A stretch of 6,939 nucleotides of DNA from Oscillospiraceae bacterium (GTDB lineage: Bacteria > Bacillota > Clostridia > Oscillospirales > Ruminococcaceae), in assembly GCA_016296485.1 (NCBI GenBank), contig JAEDJF010000077.1, forward strand, positions 1 through 6,939, in the 5' to 3' direction. The notes under the pieces are model-generated. The model was not told the DNA's origin and ran no database searches. It saw only the letters and a list, made by a program, of their open reading frames with translations. Positions 1 to 5,497 of this stretch are shown here, one piece after another. A program made the translations under genes and the position numbers. Numbering within the stretch: position 1 is the first letter of the stretch; each line of letters starts with the position of its first letter.

Positions 1-67
1 AATCCCCCAAACAAAAGCGTTTAGAATTAAGTTTCATTTTGCGAGTGGGAATAATACCAAAAATGCT

Positions 68-94
68 AAAAACCCGCATAAACACTGGGTTTTT
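68..94. repeat. Small A/T-flanked hairpin
   Basis: An 8-bp perfect inverted repeat (AAAAACCC at 68-75, GGGTTTTT at 87-94) encloses an 11-nt loop. The A-rich 5' side and T-rich 3' side make it a weak terminator candidate on either strand. It lies inside the low-GC left end, where no gene can be recognised. Confidence 0.4.
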
Positions 95-154
95 GAGGAT
101 TAAAAAGTCTCGTGACAATGTTTTGACAACAATTTCAGATTATTCATAAAATTA

Positions 155-193
155 AGAGCTATCAGATTTTTAGAAATCTGATAGCTCTTTTTT
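155..193 (+). terminator. Perfect 15-bp stem intrinsic terminator
   Basis: The arms at 155-169 and 174-188 are perfect reverse complements around a TTAG loop, followed directly by a T-run. This is a textbook Rho-independent terminator for plus-strand transcription. The gene it serves is not clear. A plus-strand open frame runs from base 3 to a TAA at 147-149, just before the hairpin, but I cannot identify it as a protein. On the minus strand the tail is TTAATTTT, so weak bidirectional action is possible and might also stop read-through from the tnpV/DUF6809 pair. Confidence 0.85.
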
Positions 194-293
194 CGTTTTT
201 TATCAACGATTGCAAATATAATCCATCTTCTTGATGAAGTTATTTCTCAAGAGAACATTATTGGGATTTGCAAATCATTACAATAATTATGAA

Positions 294-322
294 CAGCCGA
301 GCAGCTAATCACTGCCCGGCTG
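294..322 (-). terminator. Hairpin just after the DUF6809 gene
   Basis: The arms at 322-312 and 304-294 (minus strand CAGCCGGGCAG and CTGCTCGGCTG) form an 11-bp stem with one G-U pair and a 7-nt loop. It starts 7 nt after the TAG stop at 330-332. The tail TTCATAATTATTG is only moderately U-rich, so it may act as a weak terminator or as an mRNA 3'-end stabiliser. Confidence 0.5.
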
Positions 323-329
323 ATTTCCG

Positions 330-593
330 CTATTCTTCCATAACTTCCAGCATCATTCTTGCGCCCAAATTAAAACCGTTCTGGAATACCAGACAATCTG
401 TGATGGTTTGATGCTCTCGCACACAATCCGTGTACTTCTCGAACAATTCTTTTTGTTCGTCCGTCATGGTAGCTTGGAGCTTTTCTTCGTTCCGGCAGGT
501 TAGCTCCACCAATTTTTTGTACTCCTTACAGGAAGATGTATCATACTCCGTTGGCTCAATATTGCCGAACCAGAATTCTTCAAGGATTTTCAT
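330..593 (-). CDS. DUF6809-family small protein, 87 aa
   Basis: This is an intact small protein with start MKILEEFWFGNI and C-terminus FNLGARMMLEVMEE, the two ends I associate with the DUF6809 family of clostridial mobile elements. Its function is unknown. There is no signal peptide or membrane segment; the middle (KEYKKLVELT to QKELFEKYTDCVREHQ) is charged and probably helical, suggesting a small cytoplasmic helical protein. The start is well supported: GGGGAGG (607-601) lies 7 nt upstream, inside the 3' end of the broken tnpV frame. The ATG overlaps the original tnpV stop as ATGA, so the two genes were once translationally coupled. With tnpV now ending early at 671, this gene must rely on its own ribosome site. 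The family call is from memory of the pattern. Confidence 0.75.
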   Translation of the reverse strand: MKILEEFWFGNIEPTEYDTSSCKEYKKLVELTCRNEEKLQATMTDEQKELFEKYTDCVREHQTITDCLVFQNGFNLGARMMLEVMEE

Positions 594-979
594 GCCATAT
601 CCTCCCCATAGATCAGTTCTTGGAGGACAACTTCCTCCGCACGGTTACGGATGTTGTTCATGGCTCTGACCTATGCCATCTGATCCTGTGCTTTCAGATG
701 CTCATTGATACTCTCTTTCTCTGCCAGCTGTGTTACAAGCAGGTCGAGCTTATTTCGAGCCTGAGTATCAATGTCAGCAAGATAGCTGAATAGCTTGCCG
801 CTGAGGACCAGATCGGAGTAGATGATAGGACGATGTTCTCTGAGGTACTGTTGGTGCTTTCTGCCCCAAATACCGATGGTGTGGATTTCCTTCTCCGGAA
901 TGACCAGACACGGCAGATAATAATCTCCATGCAGTTCATACCAAAGGCCGTTGCTGTTATCGTAGATGAATTTTTCCAT
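590..979 (-). pseudogene. tnpV: tnpV-type transposon protein, interrupted by an amber codon
   Basis: The protein starts MEKFIYDNSNGLWYELHGDY and continues with YYLPCLVIPEKE, IGIWGRKHQQYLREH, SGKLFSYLADIDTQA and LKAQDQM. These match the TnpV family known from Tn4451/Tn4453-type clostridial elements, whose biochemical role is not established. Translation stops at TAG (673-671) after 102 residues. In the same frame the sequence continues as VRAMNNIRNRAEEVVLQ and on to a TGA at 592-590, restoring the usual 129-residue length and C-terminus; family members normally read QMEWVR where this one has QMA-stop-VR. A TGG-to-TAG change explains the break. The start is ATG 979, because GGAGG at 992-988 sits 8 nt upstream; the ATG at 994 overlaps that ribosome site. 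The truncated protein may still be made, so pseudogene is an inference. Confidence 0.8.
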
Positions 980-1065
980 GTTGCAAACCTCCATGTATTA
1001 TTTGAATGTAGTAGTGCCGAGTGGTTTTGAGGTGAATCGGCCAGCGGAGGTTGCTACTATTGCTG

Positions 1066-1084
1066 TGGCTACAAAATGGCTACA
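1066..1084. repeat. TGGCTACA direct repeat pair, 11-bp period
   Basis: TGGCTACA occurs at 1066-1073 and 1077-1084, exactly one helical turn apart, with a weaker related TTGCTACT at 1051-1058. It lies about 90 bp upstream of tnpV near the right end of the element segment. Such spacing is typical of protein-binding iterons or recombinase arm sites, but no function is demonstrated. Confidence 0.35.
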
Positions 1085-1210
1085 GAATTCGTAAATACTC
1101 TCTGTAAAGCGTGAAATGTGTGGAATATTTGGACAAAAACCGCATTTTTAATGCGTATTATCATGAGAAATTAAGGTCTGGCACTCAAGTGGGAATAAAA
1201 TTCTAAAAGT

Positions 1211-1241
1211 AAAGCGCCGCTCACGCGGCGCTTTTTTGTTT
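1211..1241. terminator. Intrinsic terminator, copy 1 of an identical 31-bp hairpin
   Basis: A perfect 10-bp stem (AAAGCGCCGC / GCGGCGCTTT) with a TCAC loop is followed on the plus strand by TTTGTTT. It begins 5 nt after a plus-strand TAA (1204-1206) and lies 11 nt past the stop of the minus-strand S41 gene. On the minus strand the tail is TTTACTTTTAGAATTTT, so it probably also ends the S41 transcript. The same 31 bases recur at 2656-2686. Confidence 0.85.
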
Positions 1242-1252
1242 TCCTCTTTAAA

Positions 1253-2551
1253 TCAGTCAAAATTCTCGAGCGCAAATTCAAGCACGGTATCCCTTCCCAA
1301 AATAAAGTCTTCTGCGGAGGGCTCCGCGAAAACATCGGGGCTTATCCCTTTGCCGATAAAAGCGGTCCCATCCGCGAGTTCATAGCCCACGGCGCAAATC
1401 CTTGCGCTGCCGCCGGAGGAAAGGGGCTGAATAAGCGGCGTTCCTGTGGAACCATGGGTTGGCGTGCCGATGATTTTCGCCCGTCCGTTCGTACGGAACA
1501 TGGCGGTAAAATCCTCCGCGGCGGAGAGCGTGTCCCTTGAAGTCAGAAGGACGCAGGGTCCGCCGTACGGAGCGCTGTGCCCCGGCTCTCCGAATCGGTC
1601 CTCATATTCCTTAAAATAGGAGTAAGCGGCGATTTTTCTGCACCGTTCTACTTCTTCCCGGTCATAGAGACCGTTCTCTATGTCCCTTTTTCGCCGTTCT
1701 TCGCTCGCTGCGAGTATCTGGCTTGCGGCTGAAACGTCTGCGCCGTCAATCGTCCTCCTGCGCTTTTTACAGGCGCCGAATTCCCCGGAAATAAATAGCT
1801 CCGCCGCCTTCGCGCCGTAGAGAGTCATTCCGCCCATATTGTCCCTGAGGTCCAGTATCACGCCCTTTAAGCCGGCGCTCAAAGCGGCAGCAATTTCCTT
1901 CGCCGCTTCGCTGTAAAGAAAACTTCCGAGCTTCACGTACAAAACGCCGTTTTCATAGAGCCGCATATCAAGCCTGCCTTGCGAAACGTCTTCATAGGGC
2001 ATTGAAACAGTCATCGGTTTCCCTCCTGCGAGCTTCGGCTTCGGCTTTTCAAGGTCGAAGCGATTTATTCCCGCTTCGGTCTCCATAATGTTTTCGGAGG
2101 GCTTCATAAGAAAAGGCAATATCCGGTCAAGTCTGTTTGAATGGGCGTAATCCCCCACATGGTAAATATAGCGAAACGCCTCCGAGAGTATCTCGCCGAA
2201 AGGTTTGCCGTTTATGCCGAGAACTTTTGAAAACAGGTATTTTTTGCTACCTGGCATTACCGAATTAAGGTAATAATCGCCCCGGACAAATTTAAGCCCA
2301 AAAGGCAGATACCCGGTCTCTTTGACCAAACTTTCCGGGAAAACACAGCAGGTGTGCCCGTCCCCGAGAAGGTTCAGGAACTCCGCCAAAATAAGGTAAA
2401 AATCCCTGTCGTTTTCCGCCGCCGTCACTTTCGGAATGTACTCCCGGTACTTTTCGTCCCAGTTAAACGCCAAACGGTCAAAGTAGGGGAAAACCGTCGC
2501 CGCCTGTTTCCATATCAAGGACAAATCCGCGATTCTATCCGCCGCCGTCAT
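1253..2551 (-). CDS. S41-family serine peptidase (C-terminal processing/tricorn-type fold), 432 aa
   Basis: The protein resembles stand-alone S41 family peptidases of Firmicutes. Counting from ATG 2551, the N-terminal part carries LLGDGHT (the His of the DGHT motif at about residue 66, the usual catalytic base of tricorn/CPAF-like members). The core motif GVILDLRDNMGG lies at about 230-241, and LTSRDTLSAAEDF at about 336-348 supplies the nucleophile Ser343 and nearby Glu346. GTPTHGSTG and GKGISPDVF follow, as usual for the domain. There is no PDZ domain, signal peptide or membrane helix, so a cytoplasmic location is likely; the substrate is unknown. The frame is open back to an ATG at 2632, but that would put the promoter (2612-2584) inside the gene. 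GGGAGG (2563-2558), 6 nt before ATG 2551, decides the start. The gene is monocistronic and divergent from the cardiolipin synthase. Confidence 0.85.
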   Translation of the reverse strand: MTAADRIADLSLIWKQAATVFPYFDRLAFNWDEKYREYIPKVTAAENDRDFYLILAEFLNLLGDGHTCCVFPESLVKETGYLPFGLKFVRGDYYLNSVMPGSKKYLFSKVLGINGKPFGEILSEAFRYIYHVGDYAHSNRLDRILPFLMKPSENIMETEAGINRFDLEKPKPKLAGGKPMTVSMPYEDVSQGRLDMRLYENGVLYVKLGSFLYSEAAKEIAAALSAGLKGVILDLRDNMGGMTLYGAKAAELFISGEFGACKKRRRTIDGADVSAASQILAASEERRKRDIENGLYDREEVERCRKIAAYSYFKEYEDRFGEPGHSAPYGGPCVLLTSRDTLSAAEDFTAMFRTNGRAKIIGTPTHGSTGTPLIQPLSSGGSARICAVGYELADGTAFIGKGISPDVFAEPSAEDFILGRDTVLEFALENFD

Positions 2552-2583
2552 AAAAGCCCTCCCGTCCCATTGAGATACAAAAA

Positions 2584-2612
2584 AGTATAGCGCCGGGTCT
2601 TCCGAATTACAA
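2584..2612 (-). promoter_or_regulatory. Promoter of the S41 peptidase gene
   Basis: On the minus strand, TTGTAA (2612-2607), a 17-bp spacer and TATACT (2589-2584) form a good housekeeping-type promoter. Predicted initiation near 2577 gives a leader of about 26 nt containing the GGGAGG site for ATG 2551. This supports the shorter gene model. Confidence 0.7.
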
Positions 2613-2615
2613 GGC

Positions 2616-2644
2616 TTGAAAACAGGCGGCATTTATGCTATAAT
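2616..2644 (+). promoter_or_regulatory. Strong plus-strand promoter facing a terminator
   Basis: TTGAAA (2616-2621), a 17-bp spacer and a perfect TATAAT (2639-2644) form a near-consensus sigma-A promoter. Its -35 box lies 3 bp from that of the divergent S41 promoter. Initiation is expected near 2651, only a few bases before the hairpin at 2655, so most transcripts should end after about 30 nt. Any read-through would enter the cardiolipin synthase leader. Confidence 0.65.
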
Positions 2645-2654
2645 ATTTATGCAG

Positions 2655-2686
2655 AAAAGCGCCGCTCACGCGGCGCTTTTTTGTTT
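2655..2686 (+). terminator. Intrinsic terminator, copy 2 of the identical 31-bp hairpin
   Basis: An 11-bp perfect stem (AAAAGCGCCGC / GCGGCGCTTTT) with a TCAC loop is followed by TTGTTT. Bases 2656-2686 are identical to 1211-1241. It sits between the plus-strand promoter at 2616-2644 and the cardiolipin synthase promoter. A GCGCCG at 2696-2701 could pair with CGGCGC in the 3' arm, giving only a weak 6-bp alternative fold. Confidence 0.85.
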
Positions 2687-2731
2687 CCGCTCTCCGCGCC
2701 GTATTGATTTTCATTTTTAAATTTGCTATCA

Positions 2732-2737
2732 TATAAT
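2732..2737 (+). promoter_or_regulatory. Likely -10 box of the cardiolipin synthase operon
   Basis: A perfect TATAAT lies 34 bp before ATG 2771 in an AT-rich stretch. No strong -35 is present: TTTTCA (2708-2713, 18-bp spacer) is the best match. Initiation near 2744 would leave a short leader with GAGGGGG at 2759-2765. Confidence 0.5.
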
Positions 2738-2770
2738 GATAATAAAAATTCGTCGAAAGAGGGGGATTTT

Positions 2771-4351
2771 ATGGATAAACCGACGGTCAGCGAAACAGGG
2801 CTCAGGCTCCTCAAGAAAGGGCAAAAAGGAATTGTCCACGCCATTTTCAGCCGCTTAGGACTTATAATGCTGCTTTTCCTAATCCAGCTTCTTTTCTTCG
2901 TTGCGGGGCTTTTCTGGTTCAATTCCCTGCTGCCCCAGATTTTCGGCGGAAGCACGGTTATTTCTCTTTTAATGGTCCTCTATCTCATCAACACGAGAAT
3001 CGACCCCACGGCGAAAATCACCTGGCTCATCATAATAATGCTGCTCCCGGTTTTCGGCTCCCTCTTGTTTTTATACACCCAGCTCGAAATAGGGCACCGG
3101 GCTTTTAAGGAGCGTTTCAGACAAATCACCGAGGAGACCCGGGGCGAAATCAAGCAGGACGAAGCCGTGCTCAAAAAATTCCGGGAGGAGGCTCCCGGCG
3201 CAGCCGCCCTTTCGCAATATATCAAAAGGAGCGGCTGTTTCCCCGTTTACGAAAACACGGACGTCTCCTACTACCCCGTGGGCGAGGATATGTTCGAGGA
3301 GATGCTCAAGCAGCTCGAACAGGCTGAGCACTTCATTTTCTCCGAATATTTCATCATCGACGAGGGCGAAATGTGGGGAAGGGTCCTTGAAATTCTCTCC
3401 CGCAAGGCGAAGGAGGGGGTCGACGTACGGGTGATGTACGACGGAACCAACGAGTTCGTCAATCTCCCCCACGACTACCCGAAGCGCCTAAACGCTCTTG
3501 GAATAAAATGCAAGATGTTCGCGCCCCTTTCTCCTTTCGTCTCGACCCACTATAACTACCGCGACCACCGGAAAATTCTCGTCATCGACGGGCACACCGC
3601 CTTCACCGGCGGAATCAACTTCGCCGACCGGTACATAAACCGCGAGTCGCCCCTCGGGCATTGGAAGGACACCGCCGTGATGGTGAATGGCGACGCCGCA
3701 AGGACCTTCAGTCTCATGTTCCTCCAGATGTGGGGAATCGACGAGAAAAAAACCGATTTCAGATCCTTCCTCTCCTACCCCACCTTCCCGCAGGAGGACG
3801 CCGAGGGCTACGTAATTCCCTACGGCGACTGCCCCCTCGACAGCGACAAGGTCGGTGAGCAGGTGTATATCGACCTTCTGAACCGGGCGGTTCGCTACGT
3901 CCACGTGATGACGCCCTACCTCATTCTCGACGGCGAGATGGAAAACGCCATCAAGTTCGCCGCGGAAAGGGGCGTTGACGTTTCGCTTATTCTTCCGGGC
4001 GTCCCGGACAAGAAAACCCCCTATGCTCTCGCGAAGAGCCACTACGCCTCCCTCATTGACTCGGGCGTAAAAATTTACGAATACGTTCCCGGCTTCGTCC
4101 ACGCGAAATCCTTCGTCATCGACGACCGGGAGGCGGTTGTCGGCACCATTAACCTTGATTACCGCAGCCTTTACCACCATTTCGAATGCGCGACTTACCT
4201 CAACGGCGTAAGATGTATCGCCGACATTGAAAAGGATTTTGAAAACAGCCTTAAAAAGTGCCGCCGGGTGACGAAGGACACAATCTGGGAAAATCACCGG
4301 CTTTTGCGCCCTCTGGGCTTTCTTGCGAAAGCCGTTGCGCCCCTTCTTTAA
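2771..4351 (+). CDS. cls: Cardiolipin synthase (phospholipase D superfamily), 526 aa
   Basis: This membrane enzyme joins two phosphatidylglycerol molecules into cardiolipin plus glycerol. Three hydrophobic segments lie at about 28-50, 58-73 and 84-103, the last two forming the usual PLDc_N membrane domain (NTRIDPTAKITWLI then LLPVFGSLLFLY). Two HKD motifs follow: HRKILVID (His266, Lys268, Asp273, then GGINFADRY) and HAKSFVID (His444, Lys446, Asp451, then GTINLDYRSLYHHFE). Both are intact and the length fits the slightly long clostridial Cls enzymes. The frame could start at a TTG at 2723, but GAGGGGG at 2759-2765 with 5-nt spacing selects ATG 2771. The alpha/beta hydrolase gene follows after 40 bp with no terminator between, so the two are probably co-transcribed. 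Family assignment is firm; cardiolipin synthase is the best-known activity of this architecture, though other PLD phosphatidyltransferase products are possible. Confidence 0.92.
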   Translation: MDKPTVSETGLRLLKKGQKGIVHAIFSRLGLIMLLFLIQLLFFVAGLFWFNSLLPQIFGGSTVISLLMVLYLINTRIDPTAKITWLIIIMLLPVFGSLLFLYTQLEIGHRAFKERFRQITEETRGEIKQDEAVLKKFREEAPGAAALSQYIKRSGCFPVYENTDVSYYPVGEDMFEEMLKQLEQAEHFIFSEYFIIDEGEMWGRVLEILSRKAKEGVDVRVMYDGTNEFVNLPHDYPKRLNALGIKCKMFAPLSPFVSTHYNYRDHRKILVIDGHTAFTGGINFADRYINRESPLGHWKDTAVMVNGDAARTFSLMFLQMWGIDEKKTDFRSFLSYPTFPQEDAEGYVIPYGDCPLDSDKVGEQVYIDLLNRAVRYVHVMTPYLILDGEMENAIKFAAERGVDVSLILPGVPDKKTPYALAKSHYASLIDSGVKIYEYVPGFVHAKSFVIDDREAVVGTINLDYRSLYHHFECATYLNGVRCIADIEKDFENSLKKCRRVTKDTIWENHRLLRPLGFLAKAVAPLL

Positions 4352-4391
4352 AAACCGCGCTAAAAATTCGCTTTACTGAAACGGAGAAAAA

Positions 4392-5342
4392 ATGCTGCCC
4401 GCAATAATTGTTCTTGTTTTATTTACAGCCTTTTTCGGCGCCGCCCTCTGGGCATTTCGCTTCGCCTTTTATTCCCCGGCGAAGCGGCGGGAAAACCTCT
4501 ATAATTTCCCGAAGGACGACCAGTATTCCCCCTTACTTGAAAAAATGACCGGGCTGATAAAGGATATGGAAGCTCTCCCCTTTGAGGAGGTGAGGATAAC
4601 CTCCTTCGACGGGACGGAGCTTTTCGGGCGGTACCTCCACGTCGCCGACGGCGCCCCGCTCCAGATTCAGTTCCACGGCTACCGCGGCGCCGCCCTCCGG
4701 GACTTTTGCGGCGGGAACAGGCTCGCCCGAAAAATGGGGCAAAACACCCTGCTCGTTGACCAGCGCGCCCACGGAAAAAGCGGCGGGAACGTCATCACCT
4801 TCGGAATAAGGGAGCGTCTTGACTGCCTTTACTGGGCAAGATACGCGAGAGAGCGCTTCGGACCCGAAACAAAGATAATTCTTGCCGGAGTCTCAATGGG
4901 CGCGGCGACGGTGCTGATGGCGTCGGAGCTTGACCTTCCTGAAAACGTGGCGGGAATAATCGCCGACTGTCCCTATTCCTCACCCGCCGGGATAATCCGC
5001 AAGGTCTGCGGCGATATGGGCTTTCCGAAAGCCCCCGCCCTTTTGCTCGTAAGGCTTGCCGCAAGGCTTTTCGGCGGATTCAGCCTTCTTGAATCGAGCG
5101 CCGAAGCGGCGGTAAGAAATACGGATATTCCCGTTCTTTTGATTCACGGGGAGGACGATCGTTTTGTGCCATTTGAAATGAGCGAAAAAATCGCCGCAGA
5201 AAACAAGAGCAAAATCCGCCTTGAAACCTTTCCCGGGGCGGGGCACGGACTTAGCTACATGGTTGACCCGAAGCGCTACGAAAATATCACGGCTGAATTT
5301 ATCGAAAGTTGTCTCAAAAAATCCCCTACCGGAAGCCATTAA
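4392..5342 (+). CDS. Membrane-anchored alpha/beta hydrolase, 316 aa
   Basis: An N-terminal hydrophobic helix (residues 2-22, LPAIIVLVLFTAFFGAALW) probably anchors the protein, and the rest is an alpha/beta hydrolase domain. The oxyanion-region motif QFHGYRG (His95-Gly96) is followed by VDQRAHGKS (122-130). The nucleophile elbow is GVSMG with Ser168, the acid is Asp256 in HGEDDRFVP, and the base is His285 in GAGHG, so the triad is complete. The layout resembles the YqkD/BAAT-like hydrolases of Firmicutes. Substrate is unknown; an ester or acyl group at the membrane is plausible given co-transcription with cls, but that is inference. GGAG (4383-4386) precedes the ATG by 5 nt. The last codons and stop lie within the terminator hairpin. 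Confidence 0.88.
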   Translation: MLPAIIVLVLFTAFFGAALWAFRFAFYSPAKRRENLYNFPKDDQYSPLLEKMTGLIKDMEALPFEEVRITSFDGTELFGRYLHVADGAPLQIQFHGYRGAALRDFCGGNRLARKMGQNTLLVDQRAHGKSGGNVITFGIRERLDCLYWARYARERFGPETKIILAGVSMGAATVLMASELDLPENVAGIIADCPYSSPAGIIRKVCGDMGFPKAPALLLVRLAARLFGGFSLLESSAEAAVRNTDIPVLLIHGEDDRFVPFEMSEKIAAENKSKIRLETFPGAGHGLSYMVDPKRYENITAEFIESCLKKSPTGSH

Positions 5343-5363
5343 GGCTTCCGGTTTTCTTTTTTT
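5329..5363 (+). terminator. Intrinsic terminator containing the hydrolase stop codon
   Basis: A 9-bp perfect stem (CCGGAAGCC at 5329-5337, GGCTTCCGG at 5343-5351) encloses the loop ATTAA, followed by TTTTCTTTTTTTC. The TAA stop (5340-5342) lies in the loop, so the 5' arm encodes the end of the hydrolase. It closes the cls-hydrolase operon. Confidence 0.9.
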
Positions 5364-5406
5364 CGGGACTTCGGCGTGTTTTTTTGGCGAAAGCAACCGA
5401 ATTTTC

Positions 5407-5435
5407 TTGCATTTTCGGCTGAAATCATATAAAAT
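5407..5435 (+). promoter_or_regulatory. Promoter of the CofE-like gene
   Basis: TTGCAT (5407-5412), a 17-bp spacer and TAAAAT (5430-5435) fit a housekeeping promoter; TATAAA at 5428-5433 overlaps. Initiation near 5442 gives a leader of about 56 nt. The best ribosome site, AAGGA at 5481-5485, is 12 nt from ATG 5498, which is long. An in-frame TGA at 5492-5494 rules out an upstream start close by. Confidence 0.65.
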
Positions 5436-5497
5436 TATTTATGTATGATGCGGTACTAATCGTTTAATCTATGATACAGAAAGGACCTGTCTGAAAA

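Larger units (their letters stand above)
1..329. other. AT-rich region without a recognisable gene
   Basis: No protein can be recognised here on either strand. The stretch holds the 68-94 hairpin, two TGACAA motifs exactly 11 bp apart (113-118, 124-129), the strong terminator at 155-188, a 12-bp inverted repeat TTCTCaaGAGAA (244-255), a perfect 12-bp palindrome GATTTGCAAATC (265-276), and the hairpin downstream of the DUF6809 gene (294-322). It is probably the left end of the mobile-element segment plus flanking DNA. Confidence 0.5.
44..1198. mobile_element. Decayed mobile-element segment carrying tnpV and DUF6809 genes
   Basis: This stretch is AT-richer than the GC-rich genes that follow it, and it encodes only accessory proteins of clostridial transposons and integrative elements (TnpV type, DUF6809 type). 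An 11-bp direct repeat, AGTGGGAATAA, lies at 44-54 and again at 1188-1198 and could be the attL/attR scar. No recombinase, excisionase, relaxase or transposase is encoded between the repeats, so the segment could not move by itself. Because tnpV carries a nonsense codon, I read it as a remnant. Cargo identity rests on protein family recognition. The boundaries are tentative, because an 11-bp match within about 1.2 kb could arise by chance. Confidence 0.45.

Noticed and set aside
3..149. Plus-strand open frame from the window edge to a TAA before the 155-188 terminator
   Set aside because: A second frame is also open to about 104, the codon composition is unlike the host genes, and I recognise no protein, so I did not annotate it as a gene.
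980..994. Alternative tnpV start at ATG 994
   Set aside because: This ATG overlaps the GGAGG (992-988) that is correctly spaced for ATG 979, and family members begin MEKFIYD.
998..1147. Roughly 49-codon minus-strand open frame ending 18 nt upstream of the tnpV start
   Set aside because: No convincing start or ribosome site and no recognisable motif; it runs across the TGGCTACA repeats and an opposite-strand frame.
2723..2770. N-terminal 16-residue extension of cardiolipin synthase from a TTG
   Set aside because: The extension spans the -10 box and the GAGGGGG ribosome site, which serve ATG 2771.
3488..4297. 269-codon open frame on the minus strand
   Set aside because: It is antisense to the catalytic half of cardiolipin synthase, whose two HKD motifs prove the plus strand. 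The long frame follows from strong GC bias at third positions, and no ribosome site or recognisable domain is present.
4980..5396. 138-codon open frame on the minus strand
   Set aside because: Antisense to the hydrolase C-terminus and running through its terminator, with no family features.
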